DNA from: Promethearchaeota archaeon
GTDB taxonomy: Archaea; Asgardarchaeota; Lokiarchaeia; Sigynarchaeales; SOKP01
Assembly (NCBI GenBank): GCA_019057735.1
Contig: JAHLWV010000038.1
Location: forward strand, 1 to 13,646
Reading direction: 5' to 3'
DNA length: 13,646 nt
In this document: one piece after another, positions 11,509 through 13,646 of the stretch
How the letters are laid out: each line of letters opens with the position of its first letter
How positions within the stretch are numbered: the first letter of the stretch is position 1
Made by a program: the position numbers and the translations under genes
Notes under the pieces: model-generated
Told to the model about the DNA's origin: nothing
Databases searched by the model: none
Seen by the model: only the letters and a program-made list of their open reading frames with translations

Positions 11509-12786
11509 ATGCCAGAAGAACAGCGGGATCAAAAAGAAGAAGACACATCGATGGTAGATGCATTAAGTTCACTTGGTTGGATCGAAGAGAAAGAGGAAGA
11601 AGATGAGCTCCCAGTTTCCGAAGAAGATGCGTTAAAAGAACAGCTAAATCTCTTTAGAAAACAGAACAAACAGCTAACTGAAGAAATTTTTAACCTTAAA
11701 GAAGAAAATGAAAGCCTCAAAGCAGTAACAGGTTCTTTTCAACACGATAAAGAAAAATCCATTCAAATATCAAAAGAAAACAATGAGACAATTGAGAATT
11801 TACTGCAAACAATTGTTCAAAAAGACGATCAAATAAAAGATCTCGAATCAAAAATTGAATTCTTGAATGAAACTCAAGTAAATGATTCAGAGAGTAGCCT
11901 ATCAATTCAAAATAAAGAAAAGGAAATCGAAGCGCTAAAATCTCAGTTAGATGATAAAAATAATAACATTTTAGAATTCAAAACTTCCATCAAAGAGAAA
12001 GAACAAGTGATCCAGGATAAAACTCTAGAGCTTGAGAGATTAAATAATATAGTTGGAGATCAAACACAAAAAATTCAAGCTGCATCATCTGACACAGAGA
12101 ATTTAAGGTCAGAACAACAAGCGAATAAAAAATTAGCTGAGAAATTGAGTGAGAAAGAAAAAAAGATAAAAGAATTAATGGAACAAATTCAATATTTAGA
12201 GAACGACACAATCCAAAAATCAAAATTCGAGAAGCAACAGATATTACTTGAAAAAAAAGATGAAATTATCACAGAAAAAGAGAAAGAACTTTTCGGTTTT
12301 GAAAACGCGCAACAAACTGCAAACCAAGCAATAAAGGACTTACAGCAGAAGTTAGAAACTTTTAGTCTCGTAAAAAAAGATGTAGAAAAAAAAGAAAAAC
12401 GCATCAAAGACTTGGTTTTAGAAATTGAGAAATTAACTCAAAAAAATATAACGAATGAAGATTTTATCAACCAAATTCAAGCTCGATTGGAAGAATCTCA
12501 AGAAAAATCTGGCAATATAACAGGAAAATTTGAATTAGAAATAATGAATTTAAGAAATGTCATTGACGAGCAAATAGCAGAAATCAAAGACATAAGAGAG
12601 AATGATAAAGTTCTGAAAAATAAATTAGAAGAGTCTGACCAAATTGAAGACCGAATTCTAACGGAAATACAAAAAGTCAAAGATGAGAAACTCAAAGTTG
12701 AGTCTGCACTTGAAAACAAAGAGAAGGAACTAATTGAGTTAAAGAAAAAAATCAAAATTATGCGTAGAGATATTAATAAATCGTAA
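11509..12786 (+). CDS. Long coiled-coil protein, unknown family
   Basis: Of the 425 residues, nearly all from about 42 to 418 have heptad-like spacing of Leu/Ile with Lys, Glu and Gln between, for example LFRKQNKQLTEEIFNLKEEN and KKIKELMEQIQYLEN. The first 40 residues are strongly acidic and hold a short WIEEKEEEDELP segment that may bind a partner. There are no cysteines, membrane helix, Walker motifs or globular end domains, so it is not an SMC or Rad50 ATPase. The last residues are basic (KIKIMRRDINKS). It looks like a rod-shaped scaffold or tether. Similarity to eukaryotic golgins or myosin tails would be expected from composition alone and says nothing about descent. It converges with the gelsolin gene. 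Confidence 0.8.
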   Translation: MPEEQRDQKEEDTSMVDALSSLGWIEEKEEEDELPVSEEDALKEQLNLFRKQNKQLTEEIFNLKEENESLKAVTGSFQHDKEKSIQISKENNETIENLLQTIVQKDDQIKDLESKIEFLNETQVNDSESSLSIQNKEKEIEALKSQLDDKNNNILEFKTSIKEKEQVIQDKTLELERLNNIVGDQTQKIQAASSDTENLRSEQQANKKLAEKLSEKEKKIKELMEQIQYLENDTIQKSKFEKQQILLEKKDEIITEKEKELFGFENAQQTANQAIKDLQQKLETFSLVKKDVEKKEKRIKDLVLEIEKLTQKNITNEDFINQIQARLEESQEKSGNITGKFELEIMNLRNVIDEQIAEIKDIRENDKVLKNKLEESDQIEDRILTEIQKVKDEKLKVESALENKEKELIELKKKIKIMRRDINKS

Positions 12787-12804
12787 TAATCCTTAATTTT
12801 CGCT

Positions 12805-12846
12805 TTATTTAAAAAAAGATAAAAAATATTTGTTTAATTTTTATTT
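12805..12846. terminator. Bidirectional T-rich terminator between convergent genes
   Basis: On the plus strand T-rich runs lie at 12829-12846. On the minus strand T runs fall at about 12811-12826. Each run directly follows the end of the gene that reads into it. This is the usual layout of convergent archaeal genes. Confidence 0.45.
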
Positions 12847-12851
12847 GGGGG

Positions 12852-13646
12852 TTATTTCTCCCTCCATTCGATAGAACAAGCCCCACAACGGTATTTTTTG
12901 CCATAAACTCTCGGATAGTCTAAAATAATATTGCTTTTATCAATAGTTTCGTGGATCATATTTTTGTCTTCGAGACCACACTTAGGACATCTTCTACGGC
13001 CTTCAGGTTTATCGACAGTTAAAATTGAGTCGTCATTAGAGCCGGGGATTCCCGGACCTGCACTTGATGCACTTGATGCACTTGATTCCTTAAGTTGAGC
13101 AATATCTGCTTTTATTTCTTCCACAGTTGCCTTTCCAACCTCTGATTTAAATTCAGGTTGGATTCCCGCAGCTATTCTGTCTGCTTCAGTTTCAGGCTCT
13201 AATTCGGATTCAGCTCTTAATTGAACTGCATCAGATTCTTTATAATCTTTACCACGCTCTAACGCTGTTAAGAATTCAGCGTCGTCTCCCTCTTCGAAAA
13301 TTTTCTCGTTTTGAGACCCCGCTCTCTCTGAGTCAATATTACGCGCCCACTGACCGGCTTTGACTTTTTCTTTAACATTACAAGTTTTTCCTTGCCATAT
13401 ATATACTTTATTGCCTAAATCAGCAACGTAGCAATCTTCAGAGTCTAACGAGTCTTTGGAAAAAGGAACTTGAACCATTTTCATGGAATTAATACCATCA
13501 AATTCTTCGGCTGAAACACGATAAAGAATGTTGCTCCACTCTTCAAATCCCGCCCAATCTCCTGTAGATACGTCTTTTAATAGAGTTTTTGCGTAATTCT
13601 TTTCAACAACCTTCATAGCACCCATCGAACTAACGGCTTTCATGAA
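12852..13646 (-). CDS. Gelsolin-domain protein with C-terminal zinc ribbon, 5' end probably outside the window
   Basis: The gelsolin-like domain spans residues about 40-130 (numbered from the ATG at 13643): SKDSLDSEDCYVADLGNKVY, then IWQGKTCNVKEKVKAGQWA and ARNIDSERAG, ending EEGDDAEFLTAL. These match the SLnSxDxFxLD, VWxGK, ExxxA and IxxxR elements of the actin-binding gelsolin/villin fold. A charged linker follows, with an SSASSASSAG stretch (187-196), then a zinc ribbon with CPKCG (C219, C222) and CGAC (C253, C256). Gelsolins are known in Asgard archaea, where some regulate actin filaments. The frame stays open to the window edge, so the ATG at 13643 may be internal and a further domain may precede it. 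No membrane helix is present. The gelsolin call is firm; actin binding is inferred. Confidence 0.85.
   Translation of the reverse strand, partial: FMKAVSSMGAMKVVEKNYAKTLLKDVSTGDWAGFEEWSNILYRVSAEEFDGINSMKMVQVPFSKDSLDSEDCYVADLGNKVYIWQGKTCNVKEKVKAGQWARNIDSERAGSQNEKIFEEGDDAEFLTALERGKDYKESDAVQLRAESELEPETEADRIAAGIQPEFKSEVGKATVEEIKADIAQLKESSASSASSAGPGIPGSNDDSILTVDKPEGRRRCPKCGLEDKNMIHETIDKSNIILDYPRVYGKKYRCGACSIEWREK
13060..13086. repeat. Three tandem copies of a 9-base unit in the gelsolin gene linker
   Basis: GCACTTGAT occurs three times without mismatch at 13060, 13069 and 13078. On the coding (minus) strand it encodes the SSASSASS stretch of the linker. Exact tandem copies of this size can gain or lose units by slippage in steps that keep the frame. 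Confidence 0.8.

Noticed and set aside
11529..12755. Several minus-strand ORFs of 60-85 codons opposite the coiled-coil gene
   Set aside because: Their Phe/Ser/Leu-rich products are the expected reverse reading of Lys/Glu-rich coiled coil codons.
11509..12786. Reading the coiled-coil protein as an SMC, Rad50 or golgin homologue
   Set aside because: There are no Walker motifs, hinge or GRIP domain. Coiled-coil composition alone makes such matches meaningless.
13060..13086. A CRISPR or other repeat array
   Set aside because: The 9-base units are directly adjacent, without spacers, and are in frame inside a coding region.
1..13646. Mobile element or prophage
   Set aside because: No transposase, integrase, terminal inverted repeat or phage structural gene is visible on either strand.

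Overview
The window is AT-rich archaeal DNA that reads as an Asgard archaeon, most likely of the Lokiarchaeia. It combines an archaeal transcription factor B with several eukaryotic-signature families: a Ras/Rab/Arf-like GTPase, longin-type domains, a gelsolin domain, an EMC3/TMCO1-type (DUF106) membrane protein and a long coiled-coil protein. Archaeal TATA-like boxes precede most transcription units. The lineage is inferred from gene content only; no rRNA is present.

Layout. Positions 1-4323 are read leftward: the 5' part of a divergent TFB gene (cut by the window start), a 400-base gene-free stretch, a longin-GTPase fusion, a LarA-family nickel racemase and a nitronate-monooxygenase-like flavoprotein. 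Positions 4506-12786 are read rightward: a stand-alone longin-like protein, a tail-anchored protein, a three-gene oxidoreductase operon (GlpA-like FAD/Fe-S dehydrogenase, NADH-oxidase-like flavoprotein, DUF1667 protein), a dual-specificity phosphatase, a two-helix membrane protein, a small coiled-coil/zinc-ribbon protein, a DUF106 insertase-family protein, a GtrA-family membrane protein and a 425-residue coiled-coil protein. A gelsolin/zinc-ribbon protein is read leftward from the right edge, and its 5' end is probably outside the window.

How they may work together. The one clear metabolic unit is the GlpA-like/NOX-like/DUF1667 operon (5498-8661). It has tight junctions and strong Shine-Dalgarno sites, and probably couples glycerol-3-phosphate (or a related 2-hydroxyacid) oxidation to a second flavoprotein. 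LarA and the NMO-like enzyme probably add hydroxyacid and small-molecule redox chemistry. The rest are largely membrane or cytoskeleton-related: longin domains in cis and in trans to a GTPase, a tail-anchored protein, an insertase-family protein, a gelsolin and a coiled-coil protein. Their functional linkage is inference.

The points most worth a second look are the longin-GTPase fusion, a TFB whose zinc ribbon has Asn at a metal-ligand position, a C-terminal zinc-ribbon tag shared by the gelsolin protein and the small protein at 9704, and the bacterial-looking glp-type operon in an archaeon. I found no tRNA, rRNA, CRISPR array, insertion sequence or integrase.
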